From assembly GCF_000355675.1 (NCBI RefSeq), contig NC_020888.1:1275001-1339000 (forward strand): DNA of 64,000 bases, written 5' to 3'. The notes beneath the pieces are model-generated. The model saw only the letters and a list, made by a program, of their open reading frames with translations, did no database searches and was not told the origin of the DNA. The translations under genes were made by a program, and so were the position numbers. Below are positions 44,444 through 54,137 of this stretch, one piece after another; the stretch's first letter is position 1; the number at the start of each line of letters is the position of its first letter. The stretch comes from Thalassolituus oleivorans MIL-1 (GTDB lineage: Bacteria > Pseudomonadota > Gammaproteobacteria > Pseudomonadales > Oceanobacteraceae).

Positions 44444-45757
44444 GTGAAATCAAAACCTCCTCATTCTGCTTCTACCGATACAGACGCTGATTTGCCTAGC
44501 GCTTCAGCGTCTGTCGAAAGCCCTTCGGCTACGTTTAATCCTTGGGCTGCGGCGGCGGCCAAGCATAAGGATTCAGACTCGCAGAGCGAAGAGCCGTCGA
44601 GCTCTGAATCAAGCCCCACATCGTCGCCGCAATCCTCATTAAAGCCGCAAGCCAGTTCTGTTCCGAAATCGGAACGAGTAAACAAAGCTCGAGGCGAAGG
44701 GGAGAAGCCGGTTAATCGTGCTAAGCCCGCTTACAAAGAGCGTTCAGCTAGTTCTGATCGTGCGGCAAGATCGATGGGTGAGCGCGGTGCTAAACCGTCA
44801 GGTAAACGCTCAGCGGACGGTAAATGGGTGTTTGAGAAAAAATCCGATAAATCACCTTATGCTTCTTCGACCAAGCCAATCGGCTTGCATCCTCGCAATC
44901 CGCATTCTGGTCGATATGATATGACCTTGCTGGTTGAGGTTTTGCCCGATCTCGCTGATTTCTTACAGCTAAACCCGAGCGGTGAGCAGACCATCGACTT
45001 TAGTAATAATGCCGCGGTGCTGTGTTTAAATACGGCTTTATTGCAGCATTACTACAAGGTTGAAGACTGGAGTATTCCTAAAGGGTATTTGTGTCCGCCC
45101 ATTCCTGGCCGTGCCGATTATATTCATTACTTGGCGGATTTACTGGCTGAGCATGATGTTAGTAAGCTCAGCACTAATGAGCCGCCGCGTATTTTAGATA
45201 TAGGTACGGGCGCGAACTTAATCTATCCGATTATCGGTACGCATGCTTATGGCTGGCAATTTACGGGTACAGAAACTGACGGAACCGCTGTGCGCAATGC
45301 ACACGCTATTGTTGAAGCCAATCCTAGTTTAAGTAAAACCGAAATATTGATGCAGCGTAATTCTGAATTTCTGTTCAAAAATATGATTCGCAGCGGCGAT
45401 TATTTTGAAGCCACTATGTGTAACCCACCATTTTTCTCTTCCCAGCGCGAAGCCGAAAACCAAGCGGCGCGTAAATGGAAAAATTTAAAAGGTGAAAAAG
45501 GATCGGTTACGCGGAACTTTGGTGGTAAGTCGAATGAATTGTGGTGCGAAGGCGGAGAGCTGGCTTTCTTAAAACGCATGATGCGAGAAAGCGTCAATTA
45601 TGCTGATCAAGTGGGATGGTTTACTAGCCTTGTATCTGATGGTGATCATTTGCCGCTATTCAAAAAAGTTTTGCAGCAGCAAGGGGCTAAACAAATCGAA
45701 ATTACCCCTATGGCCCAAGGCCAAAAGGTGAGTCGTTTTATTGCTTGGCGTTATTAA
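44444..45757 (+). CDS. rlmF: 23S rRNA (adenine1618-N6)-methyltransferase
   Basis: Methylates A1618 of 23S rRNA. About 437 residues from GTG 44444; starts from 44429 are possible. The catalytic part begins near residue 150 (LHPRNPHSGRYDMTLL), followed by the RlmF-specific KVEDWSIPKGYLCPPIPGRAD, SAM loop ILDIGTGANLIYP and the N6-adenine motif NPPFFSS. The first ~140 residues are a Ser/Pro/Lys/Ala-rich, disordered-looking extension that is much longer than in E. coli RlmF. Confidence 0.93.
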   Translation: MKSKPPHSASTDTDADLPSASASVESPSATFNPWAAAAAKHKDSDSQSEEPSSSESSPTSSPQSSLKPQASSVPKSERVNKARGEGEKPVNRAKPAYKERSASSDRAARSMGERGAKPSGKRSADGKWVFEKKSDKSPYASSTKPIGLHPRNPHSGRYDMTLLVEVLPDLADFLQLNPSGEQTIDFSNNAAVLCLNTALLQHYYKVEDWSIPKGYLCPPIPGRADYIHYLADLLAEHDVSKLSTNEPPRILDIGTGANLIYPIIGTHAYGWQFTGTETDGTAVRNAHAIVEANPSLSKTEILMQRNSEFLFKNMIRSGDYFEATMCNPPFFSSQREAENQAARKWKNLKGEKGSVTRNFGGKSNELWCEGGELAFLKRMMRESVNYADQVGWFTSLVSDGDHLPLFKKVLQQQGAKQIEITPMAQGQKVSRFIAWRY

Positions 45758-45773
45758 CTTTAATAATCACTAG

Positions 45774-45801
45774 ATCAAGCCTGCTTAATTGCAGGCTTGA
45801 T
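45774..45801. terminator. Hairpin between convergent rlmF and the EF-hand gene
   Basis: ATCAAGCCTGC and GCAGGCTTGAT form a perfect 11-bp stem with a 6-base loop. T-rich but not a clean T run; position supports shared termination. Confidence 0.6.
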
Positions 45802-45812
45802 ATATGTATTGA

Positions 45813-46166
45813 TTATTTAGCCATCGGCATTTTCGAATTACGCATTTTATGTGCTGAAAATTCCTCAGCATCTAAGTAGCCGTTGCCATCTACATCCATT
45901 GCTGCGAATGGTTCAGCATTGGCCATTCCCATCATAGGACGACCTTCGGCAGCACGGGCTGTCATCCGTTTTGCTCGGGCTTCATTGAATTCCAGTTCGG
46001 TTATTTGGCCATTGCCATCGAGATCAAAATCCTCGAAGTTAGGCATCATTCTTCCCATCATACCGGGCATGTTAGCCGCAGGTGTTGGGGCTTGCTGAGT
46101 ATCTGTTTCGGCGAAAATCGCAGAGGATAGGGGCAATAATAAAGCAGCTAGTATGAGTGATTTCAT
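45813..46166 (-). CDS. Periplasmic EF-hand calcium-binding protein
   Basis: 117 residues. Signal peptide MKSLILAALLLPLSSAIFAE. Two EF-hand loops: DLDGNGQITELEF and DVDGNGYLDAEEF, each with canonical Asp-x-Asp-Gly-x-Gly ligands and a final Glu, separated by a Met/Arg/Ala-rich linker (PNMMGRMMP-like and RMTARAAEGRPMMGM). The protein is likely exported and may buffer calcium or bind envelope partners. Single-gene unit, convergent with rlmF. Confidence 0.88.
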   Translation of the reverse strand: MKSLILAALLLPLSSAIFAETDTQQAPTPAANMPGMMGRMMPNFEDFDLDGNGQITELEFNEARAKRMTARAAEGRPMMGMANAEPFAAMDVDGNGYLDAEEFSAHKMRNSKMPMAK

Positions 46167-46341
46167 TGGGGAGACTCCTATGTGTCTTACTCAGTGTTGC
46201 ACTCATCTGTAATTAAACCTTGATGCTGGTCAACGAAAACTGTTACAGGCGTTATTAGGTGATTTTCAGGGGGCAGACGTAAATTTGGTATACTGCCGCC
46301 AATCATCCTCTCGAGGGGAGCTATTAGAGTGAATTCCAGAA

Positions 46342-46848
46342 GTGAATAATCGTTATGTTGCCATTGGCTTGGTTAATCCAAAAAGCCCTACCAATATCGG
46401 TGGCGTGATGCGCGCCGCTGGGTGCTACAAAGCCGATGCTGTTTTTTACAGCGGTGAGCGTGCCAATCGCGCCATGCGCTTTCAAACGGATACTAAAGAC
46501 GTGGTGCAGCGTATTGCGTTAACGGCAGTGGATGATCTACTAGAGTGTATTCCAACGGATGCAGATGTGGTGTGCGTCGAACTGGTAGAAGGCGCAATAT
46601 CGTTACCGCAGTTTAATCATCCGGCTAATGCGTTTTATGTATTCGGCCCAGAAGATGGCACCATACCGCAAGAGATTGTTGATCGTGCGCACAGCGTTGT
46701 TTATGTACCGACCATCGGCTGTATGAATTTAGCGGCTACGGTCAACGTGCTGCTCTATGATCGCTGCGCTAAATTAGGATTTTCGGCGGATGGTGATGAA
46801 TTAATTCGTCAGAGTCGAGATACGAATAATCGAGTGAAGGTTCGCTAG
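46342..46848 (+). CDS. TrmH-like (SPOUT) RNA methyltransferase
   Basis: 168 residues. The SpoU/TrmH knot fold is visible: GLVNPKSPTNIGGVMRAAG (motif 1, with the catalytic Arg), FGPEDGTIPQEI (motif 2) and VYVPTIGCMNLAATVNVLLYD (motif 3, SAM loop). It lacks a long N-terminal RNA-binding domain. It likely 2'-O-methylates a tRNA or rRNA ribose; the target is not evident. Start GTG 46342; a leader of unknown start context precedes it. Confidence 0.9.
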   Translation: MNNRYVAIGLVNPKSPTNIGGVMRAAGCYKADAVFYSGERANRAMRFQTDTKDVVQRIALTAVDDLLECIPTDADVVCVELVEGAISLPQFNHPANAFYVFGPEDGTIPQEIVDRAHSVVYVPTIGCMNLAATVNVLLYDRCAKLGFSADGDELIRQSRDTNNRVKVR

Positions 46849-46851
46849 CGA

Positions 46852-47283
46852 CTACTCTTTGTTCTGCCTCTTTTTTAATTGATAGGCTTCGAGTGCTTTA
46901 AACACATCGCGCCAACTCAATATTCCAGCCACGCTTCCATCAATGTTTAATATTGGAATGCAGGATACGTTGTATTCGTTGAAAACGTGTATCGCTTCGT
47001 GCACATCGGCATCCGGAGAAAGGGTAATGGGCTTGCGCGTCATTATTTGATGAACTTTTTTATTCAGCGAAGCCACATCGCGTAGCGTTTCCGTAATAGT
47101 ACCTACATTAGGGCTAACGGATTTCAATAAGTCTCGATCCGACACTACGCCCCAGAGCTTACCCGATTGAATAACCAGCAAGTGATGAAACTTAGTTCGC
47201 TCGAAAATGGCTTTTACCTTATGCAGTGGGTCATCTAAACCGACATGCACAACGTTGGCTGACATCATCTTACCGACCTTCAT
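46852..47283 (-). CDS. Two-CBS-domain protein
   Basis: 143 residues forming a single Bateman module: first CBS with MMSANVVHVGLDDPLHKVKAIF and GKLWGVVSDRDLLKS, second with IMTRKPITLSPDADVHEAIHVF and GSVAGILSWRDVFKAL. Such modules bind adenine nucleotides and act as regulatory sensors; no enzymatic partner is attached. Convergent with the TrmH-like gene, three bases apart. Confidence 0.92.
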   Translation of the reverse strand: MKVGKMMSANVVHVGLDDPLHKVKAIFERTKFHHLLVIQSGKLWGVVSDRDLLKSVSPNVGTITETLRDVASLNKKVHQIMTRKPITLSPDADVHEAIHVFNEYNVSCIPILNIDGSVAGILSWRDVFKALEAYQLKKRQNKE

Positions 47284-47358
47284 AACTTACTCCGCAGGAT
47301 ATGTGTTCCTAGTAGTAAATGTAGTGCTGGTTTGGGCTCAGAGCCAATTTACGAGTAT

Positions 47359-47387
47359 AAAAAAACCGGCTAAGAAGCCGGTTTTTT
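47359..47387. terminator. Strong terminator of the FabG-like gene
   Basis: AAAAAACCGGC (47359-47369 region) pairs with GCCGGTTTTTT with a 6-base loop, T runs on both strands. It follows the minus-strand reductase gene and precedes the CBS gene's promoter. Confidence 0.88.
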
Positions 47388-47418
47388 ATTGAGCAATCAA
47401 AGCATTAGCGTTGCAAGA

Positions 47419-48837
47419 TTATGCACCAACTAATGACTGACCACAGATACGAACGACGTTACCAGTCACACCGCTAGAAGCAGGGTTACCGAAGAAGGCA
47501 ATGGTTTCTGCTACATCAACTGGCTTACCGCCTTGTGACAGAGAGTTCAAACGACGGCCTACTTCACGAGTCATGAAAGGAATCGCATCGGTCATTTGAG
47601 TTTCGATGAAACCAGGTGCAACGGCGTTGATAGTGATGTTCTTTTTGGCTAATTCGTCAGCCATATATTGAACATAACCAATTACACCTGCTTTTGATGC
47701 TGCGTAGTTAGTTTGACCAACCTGACCAGCAATACCGTTCATAGACGATACGCAGATGATGCTGCCGCCATCGTTGATCGTGCCATCAGCAAACAACTGG
47801 TTGTTGATGTGCTCTTCAGCAGAAAGGTTGATCGCGATGGTCATTGACCACCAATGTTCAGGCATATTTGCCAGCGTCTTATCACGAGTTACACCCGCGT
47901 TATGAACAATGATGTCGCCGCCGCCCATTTCTTTTAGTTTGGCAGAGATCATTGCTGGCGCTTCTTTGGAAGAAATATCACCTAATAATACTTCACCACC
48001 GATTTCTGCCATAACACGTTTTAAATCGCCTTCGGCAGGTGGGATATCCAAGCCAAGAACGGTAGCACCGTCACGAGCCAATGTGCGTGCAATGGATTCA
48101 CCGATACCGCGTGCAGCACCAGTTACCAATGCAACTTTACCTGCTAATGGCTTGTGCCATTCAGGGTAAGTCACTACGTCGGCTTTGCTAACCGTTAAAA
48201 TCTGACCATCCATATAGGCTGATTTAGCAGAAATAACGAAACGGAAAGCAGAGTCGATATTCGCCTCTGCGCCTTCTTCGACGTAAATTGACTGAGCGGT
48301 TGCGCTCTTTTTACCAATTTCTTTTGCCACTGAACGAGTGAAACCTTCCAGTGCACGCATTGCCGCAGCTTGTTCGCCAGTGGCTGCTTTCATATGCGGA
48401 CGACCCAATACAATGACGCGGCCATTATTGTTTAGCTTGCGCATTACTGGGTTAAAGAAGAAGTACAATTGGTTCAAATGTTCGGTATCAGAGAAGCCCG
48501 TAGCGTCGAATACAAACGCATCAAACTTGTCTGTCATATCCTTTTTGCATTCAACACCAACAGCGCGCACGCCGTTTGCTTCTGCGGCTTTCAGGATAGC
48601 TGCTGCGGTTTTACAGGCTGAAGGAAAGAATACTTTGGCGTTCGATGCTTTCAGGTTACGCATCAAATCGTTAAGCAGTGCAGCGTTGTCGGAAGCACCT
48701 ACTAATACACGACCTTCAAAGTAGGTCTCTTGGTTTGCGTTGTAACGTTTTAAATTAATTGGCGTTGGCAAACCGACGTTTTTCAGCAGGCTGCGGCCGA
48801 GATTATTGTTCAGCAGTGTTTCGTAAAAGTTGCTCAT
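47419..48837 (-). CDS. 3-oxoacyl-ACP reductase, long two-domain SDR (FabG4-like)
   Basis: About 472 residues from ATG 48837 (MSNFYETLLNNNLGRSLL), twice the length of FabG. N-terminal ~210 residues are a degenerate Rossmann-like domain; the C-terminal SDR domain has VTGAARGIGESIA for NAD(P), HNAGVTRD, and the catalytic Ser-Tyr-Lys in CVSSMNGIAGQVGQTNYAASK. It probably reduces 3-oxoacyl-CoA or -ACP. It is divergent from a FadI-type thiolase; related organisms show this pairing in fatty-acid metabolism, so a joint role is plausible. Confidence 0.9.
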   Translation of the reverse strand: MSNFYETLLNNNLGRSLLKNVGLPTPINLKRYNANQETYFEGRVLVGASDNAALLNDLMRNLKASNAKVFFPSACKTAAAILKAAEANGVRAVGVECKKDMTDKFDAFVFDATGFSDTEHLNQLYFFFNPVMRKLNNNGRVIVLGRPHMKAATGEQAAAMRALEGFTRSVAKEIGKKSATAQSIYVEEGAEANIDSAFRFVISAKSAYMDGQILTVSKADVVTYPEWHKPLAGKVALVTGAARGIGESIARTLARDGATVLGLDIPPAEGDLKRVMAEIGGEVLLGDISSKEAPAMISAKLKEMGGGDIIVHNAGVTRDKTLANMPEHWWSMTIAINLSAEEHINNQLFADGTINDGGSIICVSSMNGIAGQVGQTNYAASKAGVIGYVQYMADELAKKNITINAVAPGFIETQMTDAIPFMTREVGRRLNSLSQGGKPVDVAETIAFFGNPASSGVTGNVVRICGQSLVGA

Positions 48838-49075
48838 GATCTGTTTCACTCGTTGCTTGCTATACGGGGATCACATCGGCACGATGTACAGCGCCGGAAG
48901 GTAACAGATTACAGCAGCAATAATAAGGTCTGAAATTGACCTTAGGCGGTTGAGTCTGTGTCACTTCAGCCAATGCCCGCGCGTTCAGGTCGGATAGACT
49001 GGCCATCACCGGGCAGATATTGAGATATTTTGCGTTCTGCCGCGTATTTGGCAACGTTTTAACAGGATTCATAAC

Positions 49076-50371
49076 ATGACCCAAACAGTTCGTAGAGTCG
49101 CCATCATTGGCGGTAACCGTATTCCGTTCGCACGTTCTAACAGCGCTTATTCATACGCGTCTAACCAAGACATGTTGACTGCTGCATTGAATGGCTTGGT
49201 CAATCGTTACAATCTGCAAGGCGAGCACATCGGTGAATTCATCGCTGGCGCTGTTATCAAACACAGCCGCGATTTCAACTTGGCTCGTGAAACTTTGTTA
49301 AGCACTGCATTAAGCCCACGCACTGTTGGCTGTGATATCCAGCAAGCATGCGGTACTGGTTTACAAGCCATCATGATGGCAGCGAACAAAATCGCTTTGG
49401 GCCAAATCGACAGTGCTATTGCTGGTGGTTCTGATACCACGTCTGACGCACCTATCGGCGTTAGCGAAGGTTTGCGTAAAATTTTGCTAGAAGCTAACCG
49501 TCAAAAAACGACGAAAGATAAGCTGAAGCAATTGATGAAAATTCGTCCTAAGCATTTAGCACCTTTAGTGCCTCGCAATGGTGAGCCTCGTACCGGTATG
49601 TCTATGGGCGAACACACTGAGCTGACCGTTAAAGCTTGGGGTATTACTCGCGAAGAGCAAGATCAAATTGCCTTCAACAGCCATCAAAACTTGTTAGCTG
49701 CCTACGATCGTGGATTCTTCGACGATCTTGTGACGCCGTTCCAAGGTGTTGAGAAAGATAATTTGGCACGTACGCCAAACATGGAAAAGCTAGCAAGCCT
49801 GAAACCAGCATTCGATAAGAAGTCTGGTAACGGTACGCTAACGGCTGGTAACTCATCAGCTCTGACTGACGGTGCATCGGTTGTATTGTTAGCTAGCGAA
49901 GAATGGGCAAAAGAGCGCAACCTGCCGGTTAAAGCTTACTTAAGCTTCTACGAAACTGCTGCGGTTGATTTCTTCGGTAAAGATGGCAACAAAGACAAAG
50001 AAGGTTTGTTGTTGGCGCCTGCATACGCTGTTCCTGCAATGCTTAAGCGTGCTGGTATTACTCTACAAGATTTCGATTTCTACGAAATCCACGAAGCCTT
50101 TGCTGGTGTTGTTTGTTCAACATTAAAAGCGTGGGAAGACGAGAAATTCTGTAAAGAGAAGTTAGGCTTAGATGCGCCACTAGGCAGCATTGATCGTAGC
50201 AAGCTTAACGTAAACGGTTCTTCCATTGCCACTGGCCACCCATTTGCGGCAACCGGCGGTCGCATCGTAGCTTCCCTGGCTAAGATGTTGGAAGAAAAGG
50301 GCTCTGGTCGTGGCCTTATCTCCATCTGTGCAGCAGGTGGTCAAGGTGTTGTTGCGATCATTGAGCGCTGA
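49076..50371 (+). CDS. fadI: Acetyl-CoA C-acyltransferase (thiolase, FadI-like)
   Basis: 431 residues. Thiolytic cleavage of 3-oxoacyl-CoA or the reverse condensation. Catalytic landmarks: Cys92 in QQACGTGLQAI, SMGEHTELTVKAW, GNSSALTDGAS, His in GHPFAATGGR, and the second Cys in CAAGGQGV. The length and sequence fit the FadI type better than FadA (which is about 390 residues), but a FadI symbol is a family-level assignment. Divergent from the long FabG-like gene across 225 bases; a strong terminator follows. Confidence 0.9.
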   Translation: MTQTVRRVAIIGGNRIPFARSNSAYSYASNQDMLTAALNGLVNRYNLQGEHIGEFIAGAVIKHSRDFNLARETLLSTALSPRTVGCDIQQACGTGLQAIMMAANKIALGQIDSAIAGGSDTTSDAPIGVSEGLRKILLEANRQKTTKDKLKQLMKIRPKHLAPLVPRNGEPRTGMSMGEHTELTVKAWGITREEQDQIAFNSHQNLLAAYDRGFFDDLVTPFQGVEKDNLARTPNMEKLASLKPAFDKKSGNGTLTAGNSSALTDGASVVLLASEEWAKERNLPVKAYLSFYETAAVDFFGKDGNKDKEGLLLAPAYAVPAMLKRAGITLQDFDFYEIHEAFAGVVCSTLKAWEDEKFCKEKLGLDAPLGSIDRSKLNVNGSSIATGHPFAATGGRIVASLAKMLEEKGSGRGLISICAAGGQGVVAIIER

Positions 50372-50426
50372 TAGACCCTGTAGGATCACCTCCTGCAATC
50401 CTGACCTGTGTTGAAAAGCACTTTAG

Positions 50427-50450
50427 CCCCGCCTTATGGCGGGGTTTTTT
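50427..50450 (+). terminator. Rho-independent terminator of the thiolase gene
   Basis: CCCCGCC (50427-50433), TTAT loop, GGCGGGG (50438-50444), then six Ts. Confidence 0.93.
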
Positions 50451-50535
50451 ATTGTCTATCGCCAGTAAATAAACTCTGTTAACTGCATAATCAGCCCGCT
50501 ATGGTAGCGCTATTGATTAAATCCGGAGCATCTTG

Positions 50536-51771
50536 ATGGACCAAAATAAAGCGAAGTGGCTGGCACTGATTAGTTTGTATTTAGTGCAAGGTCTGCCGCA
50601 TGGTTTTTTCGGTCAGGCTATGCCCGTGTTACTGCGTGAGCAAGGTGTTGATTTAAAGCATATTGGTTTAATGGCTTTAGTCGCTTTGCCGTGGGCATTG
50701 AAATTCCTTTGGGCGCCCATGTTGGATCGCTTTACGTTATTTCCACGGCATTGGCCGGATGAGTTTCGGCGCAGTTGGATCTTGGCGATGAATTATTCCG
50801 CAGCAGCATTATTAATTGCTATTTCGTTTATGCCATTGGACTGGATAGCCACTGACGGTTTGCTGCTTTTTGGTGTGCTGTTAATCGGCATCAATGTATT
50901 GATAGCAACTCAAGATATAGCCACAGATGCGACCGCCGTCGAAAATTTATCGCCACATGAACGCGGTTTCGGTAATGGTGTTCAAGTCGGCGGTTACCGT
51001 ACTGGAATGGTACTGGCTGGCGGCTTATTAGTATCTTATTTTTCGTATTTAGGGTGGCAAGTATCGTTATGGGTATTGGCTCTTATGATGGTGCTGGGGA
51101 CACTACCTTTATATGCTTATAAACCTAAACCTAAACCTCACCAAGTTGCTCAGCAATCTATGCTGCCGCTATGGAAAGGCTTCTTTAATTTAAAAGACGC
51201 TTGGCTCTGGGTTGCACTTATTTCCCTTTATAAAGTTGGTGATGCATTTGGCACACAAATGATTCGCCCATATTTGTCGGATGCTGGGCTCAGTTTGGAT
51301 GAGTTGGGCACTATGCTTGGTGGTGTTGGATTTGTCGCTGGATTGGCGGGCGCATTGTACGGCGGCTGGCTTGTGGGGAGAATTTCTCGTGCACGAGCCT
51401 TAACGTTGTTTTTGTTGCTCGAAGCCTTGGCCATGCTCGGCTACGTCGGTATTAGTATTGAATACAAAGCGCATATTTGGCTTGCCGTTACGGTTGAGCA
51501 TATTACGGGTGGCATGGCCACCGCTGCGCTCTTCACCATAATGATGGATCGTTGTCGTGAACACAGTGCTGCCGCGGATTACGCCTTACAAAGTTGTGTT
51601 GTGATCGTGACAGGGATGTTTGCTAGTGCAATCTCAGGTTATAGCGCCGCGACATTGGGGTATGATATGCACTTTGCCGTTGCTGCATTAGTGTGTGTCG
51701 CCGCTGTATGGTTGGTGTATCGTGCGTCGCGTGCGGGCTTGTTGTTACCTAAATCTCAGACGATGCAGTAA
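50536..51771 (+). CDS. MFS transporter, AmpG/RhtX-FptX-like
   Basis: 411 residues from ATG 50536, twelve membrane helices. The opening KWLALISLYLVQGLPHGFFGQAMP and the following ALPWALKFLWAPMLDRF are characteristic of AmpG-like and siderophore-uptake (RhtX/FptX) MFS permeases; ATQDIATDATAVENL follows. Cargo could be a muropeptide or a siderophore; neither can be chosen. It ends nine bases before tusA, so the two are likely cotranscribed. Confidence 0.85.
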   Translation: MDQNKAKWLALISLYLVQGLPHGFFGQAMPVLLREQGVDLKHIGLMALVALPWALKFLWAPMLDRFTLFPRHWPDEFRRSWILAMNYSAAALLIAISFMPLDWIATDGLLLFGVLLIGINVLIATQDIATDATAVENLSPHERGFGNGVQVGGYRTGMVLAGGLLVSYFSYLGWQVSLWVLALMMVLGTLPLYAYKPKPKPHQVAQQSMLPLWKGFFNLKDAWLWVALISLYKVGDAFGTQMIRPYLSDAGLSLDELGTMLGGVGFVAGLAGALYGGWLVGRISRARALTLFLLLEALAMLGYVGISIEYKAHIWLAVTVEHITGGMATAALFTIMMDRCREHSAAADYALQSCVVIVTGMFASAISGYSAATLGYDMHFAVAALVCVAAVWLVYRASRAGLLLPKSQTMQ

Positions 51772-51780
51772 GAGTTCACC

Positions 51781-52026
51781 ATGTCAGATGTTAATCAAAC
51801 CCTTGATGCTCGCGGCTTGTTTTGCCCAGAGCCAGTAATGTTACTGCACAATATTATTCGTGATGTCGCGATTGGTGATGTCGTAGAAGTATTAGCAACC
51901 GATCCTTCTACGGTGCGCGATTTTACTCGTTTTTGCGGATTTCTTGGTCACGAATTAGTACTGAGTGAAGAAGTTGACGGTGACTATCGCTTTTTGATTC
52001 GCAAAGGCGAAGAAGAGGAAGAATAG
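51781..52026 (+). CDS. tusA: Sulfur carrier protein TusA
   Basis: 81 residues. Transfers sulfur as a persulfide, for example from IscS to the TusBCD relay for tRNA 2-thiouridine. Sulfur-accepting Cys15 lies in LDARGLFCPEPVML, the SirA/TusA signature. The acidic C-terminal tail (GEEEEE) is unremarkable. Start ATG 51781, nine bases after the MFS gene. Confidence 0.95.
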   Translation: MSDVNQTLDARGLFCPEPVMLLHNIIRDVAIGDVVEVLATDPSTVRDFTRFCGFLGHELVLSEEVDGDYRFLIRKGEEEEE

Positions 52027-52175
52027 GGCATCAGTAGGGCGTTTTAGATATTAACCACCTGTCATTGTCTGCAAGGTCAGACAAGCCTGCGTTTGTACTA
52101 ACAGGTCTGAGTTGGTTGTGGTAACTTGCCCATAGTTCAGAAATTGCACAATTCTAATAAGGTCTGTTGGTTGTT

Positions 52176-54137
52176 ATGAAGTACCCCGTTTTTAAATATC
52201 TTTGTATCGGTTTGCTATGTTCTTTGGTTGTCGCATGCGGCGGCGAGGACAATGCGGTAGCTGCACAGAATTCGCAGAGTCCGTCACCATTATCGGATAA
52301 AGACGGCGATGGTGTCGTAGATACTGAAGATGCATTTCCTCGTGATGCCTCAGAAAGTCTCGATAGCGACGGCGATGGTAAAGGCGATAATTCTGATGCA
52401 TTCCCATTTGATGCGTCGGAGACCAAAGATAGCGACCGCGATGGTGTGGGTGATAATGCTGATTTATTCCCCTTCGATGCCAGTGAAACAATTGATACGG
52501 ATGGCGATGGTATCGGTGATCATCGTGATACTGACGACGATAACGATGGTGTACCCGACGTTGATGATGACCTACCTAAAGATCCTACCGAATCCGTGGA
52601 TACTGACCATGACGGCATTGGCAATAATGCCGATACAGATGACGATAATGATGGTGTCTTAGACGTTGATGACGCGTTTCCAGAAGATGAAGATGAAACA
52701 GTCGACTTTGATGTTGATGGTGTTGGCGATAACAGTGATACCGACGATGATAACGACGGTGTTCCCGATGTAGAAGATTTATATCCTTTTGATGCTTCTG
52801 AATGGGCTGACACCGATGGTGATGGCGTTCCGGACAATGCCGACGCATTTCCTCGCAATGCGTCAGAAACACTCGATTCTGATGGCGATGGCGTCGGCGA
52901 TAATAGTGATGTGTCGAAATTTGATCCGGCGGTGACTATTAATGACGACGGCGATGGCGTAGCCGCGGAAGATGACGTCGATGACGACAACGACGGCTTG
53001 ATTGAAATTTCAACGGTTGAGCAATTGGATTGGGTTCGTAATGATCTAACGGGAGCTACCTTAAATAACGGTACTTCGTCTTCGGATCAAGGCTGCCCAG
53101 TTGTGGGTGGCTGCATTGGCTACGAGTTAGTTAAAAATCTCGATTTTGCATCCAGCACTGGCTATGTGCCGGATGCAACGAATGGTTGGATGCCAATTGG
53201 TTCAGTTGATCAGCCTTTTACTGCTATTTTCGACGGCAATGATTATGAAATTCGTAATCTAGAAATCTCTCGAGGTGATGGCGATAACATTGGTTTATTC
53301 GGCTATATCGAAAATGCTGAAGTTCGCAATCTGGTGTTGTCGGGTGCTTCTGCTTATGTCGTCGGCGGACGTTATGTCGGTGCAGTTGTAGGGTCTTCGC
53401 ATGATTCAACAATCTCTAATATGTATATAACGATTCCTGTCTACGGAGATGAAAGTGTCGGTGGCGTGGTTGGCTTGGCCGAAACTACAGTACTGGATTT
53501 TCTGTCGACTGTCGGCGATGTTAGTGGCGACAGTATGTTGGTTGGCGGTGTCGCTGGTGCTGTTTATGGTTCTACCATTAGCCGCAGCTCAGCTACGGGC
53601 GATGTTTCTGGTCATTACAATGTCGGTGCTCTATTAGGCGGTATCGAAGACTCGACCGTGAGTAGTAGTTATGCCCGAGGTGAGGTAAGCGCTCTTAATA
53701 ACGCTGGCAGTTTAATTGGCGAGTCTTATTTATCGAGCCTGAGCACGAGCTTTGCTACCGGTGCTGTCGTTACTAGCCCTGATGCGGATTACTCACCTCT
53801 GGATGTCGTGGTCGAATACTTTGGTGGTTTAACAGGGTATTTATTTGATTCTAATATCTCTGCTAGCTATTGGGCCACTGATGCAACTGGCTTGGGTGTC
53901 GACACAGGTATTGCATTCGGTGACAACTCTATAGATACGTTTGGCGTCAACGACAGCGTATTGCGTTGCCCAACAGAAGCCGATGCGGGTGGCTGCATTG
54001 CTGGCGCTAACTTGTATGTTGGTTGGGCTGATATTGATCACGATTTTGATATGGGCGCATCGACACTGGCCATTGCTCCTTGGAACTTTGGTAATAGCAG
54101 TGTTCTACCGACCTTGCTGCTAAAAACGAACCCTTAG
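52176..54137 (+). CDS. Lipoprotein with thrombospondin type 3 repeats and GLUG motifs
   Basis: 653 residues. Lipobox LVVACGGED gives an acylated Cys near residue 21. Residues about 40-275 are Asp-rich calcium-binding thrombospondin type 3-like repeats (units such as DTDGDGIGDHRDTDDDNDG and SDGDGVGDNSDVS). The region after about 370 has GLUG-type repeats (NVGALLGGIEDSTVSSSYA and similar). Probably a calcium-stabilised surface adhesin or structural protein. The DNA is repetitive but not a clean tandem repeat. A bidirectional terminator follows. Confidence 0.85.
   Translation: MKYPVFKYLCIGLLCSLVVACGGEDNAVAAQNSQSPSPLSDKDGDGVVDTEDAFPRDASESLDSDGDGKGDNSDAFPFDASETKDSDRDGVGDNADLFPFDASETIDTDGDGIGDHRDTDDDNDGVPDVDDDLPKDPTESVDTDHDGIGNNADTDDDNDGVLDVDDAFPEDEDETVDFDVDGVGDNSDTDDDNDGVPDVEDLYPFDASEWADTDGDGVPDNADAFPRNASETLDSDGDGVGDNSDVSKFDPAVTINDDGDGVAAEDDVDDDNDGLIEISTVEQLDWVRNDLTGATLNNGTSSSDQGCPVVGGCIGYELVKNLDFASSTGYVPDATNGWMPIGSVDQPFTAIFDGNDYEIRNLEISRGDGDNIGLFGYIENAEVRNLVLSGASAYVVGGRYVGAVVGSSHDSTISNMYITIPVYGDESVGGVVGLAETTVLDFLSTVGDVSGDSMLVGGVAGAVYGSTISRSSATGDVSGHYNVGALLGGIEDSTVSSSYARGEVSALNNAGSLIGESYLSSLSTSFATGAVVTSPDADYSPLDVVVEYFGGLTGYLFDSNISASYWATDATGLGVDTGIAFGDNSIDTFGVNDSVLRCPTEADAGGCIAGANLYVGWADIDHDFDMGASTLAIAPWNFGNSSVLPTLLLKTNP

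Noticed and set aside
52192-52990. Several antisense reading frames over the TSP3 repeats
   Set aside because: His/Ser/Arg-rich translations are the expected by-product of the Asp-rich repeat codons.
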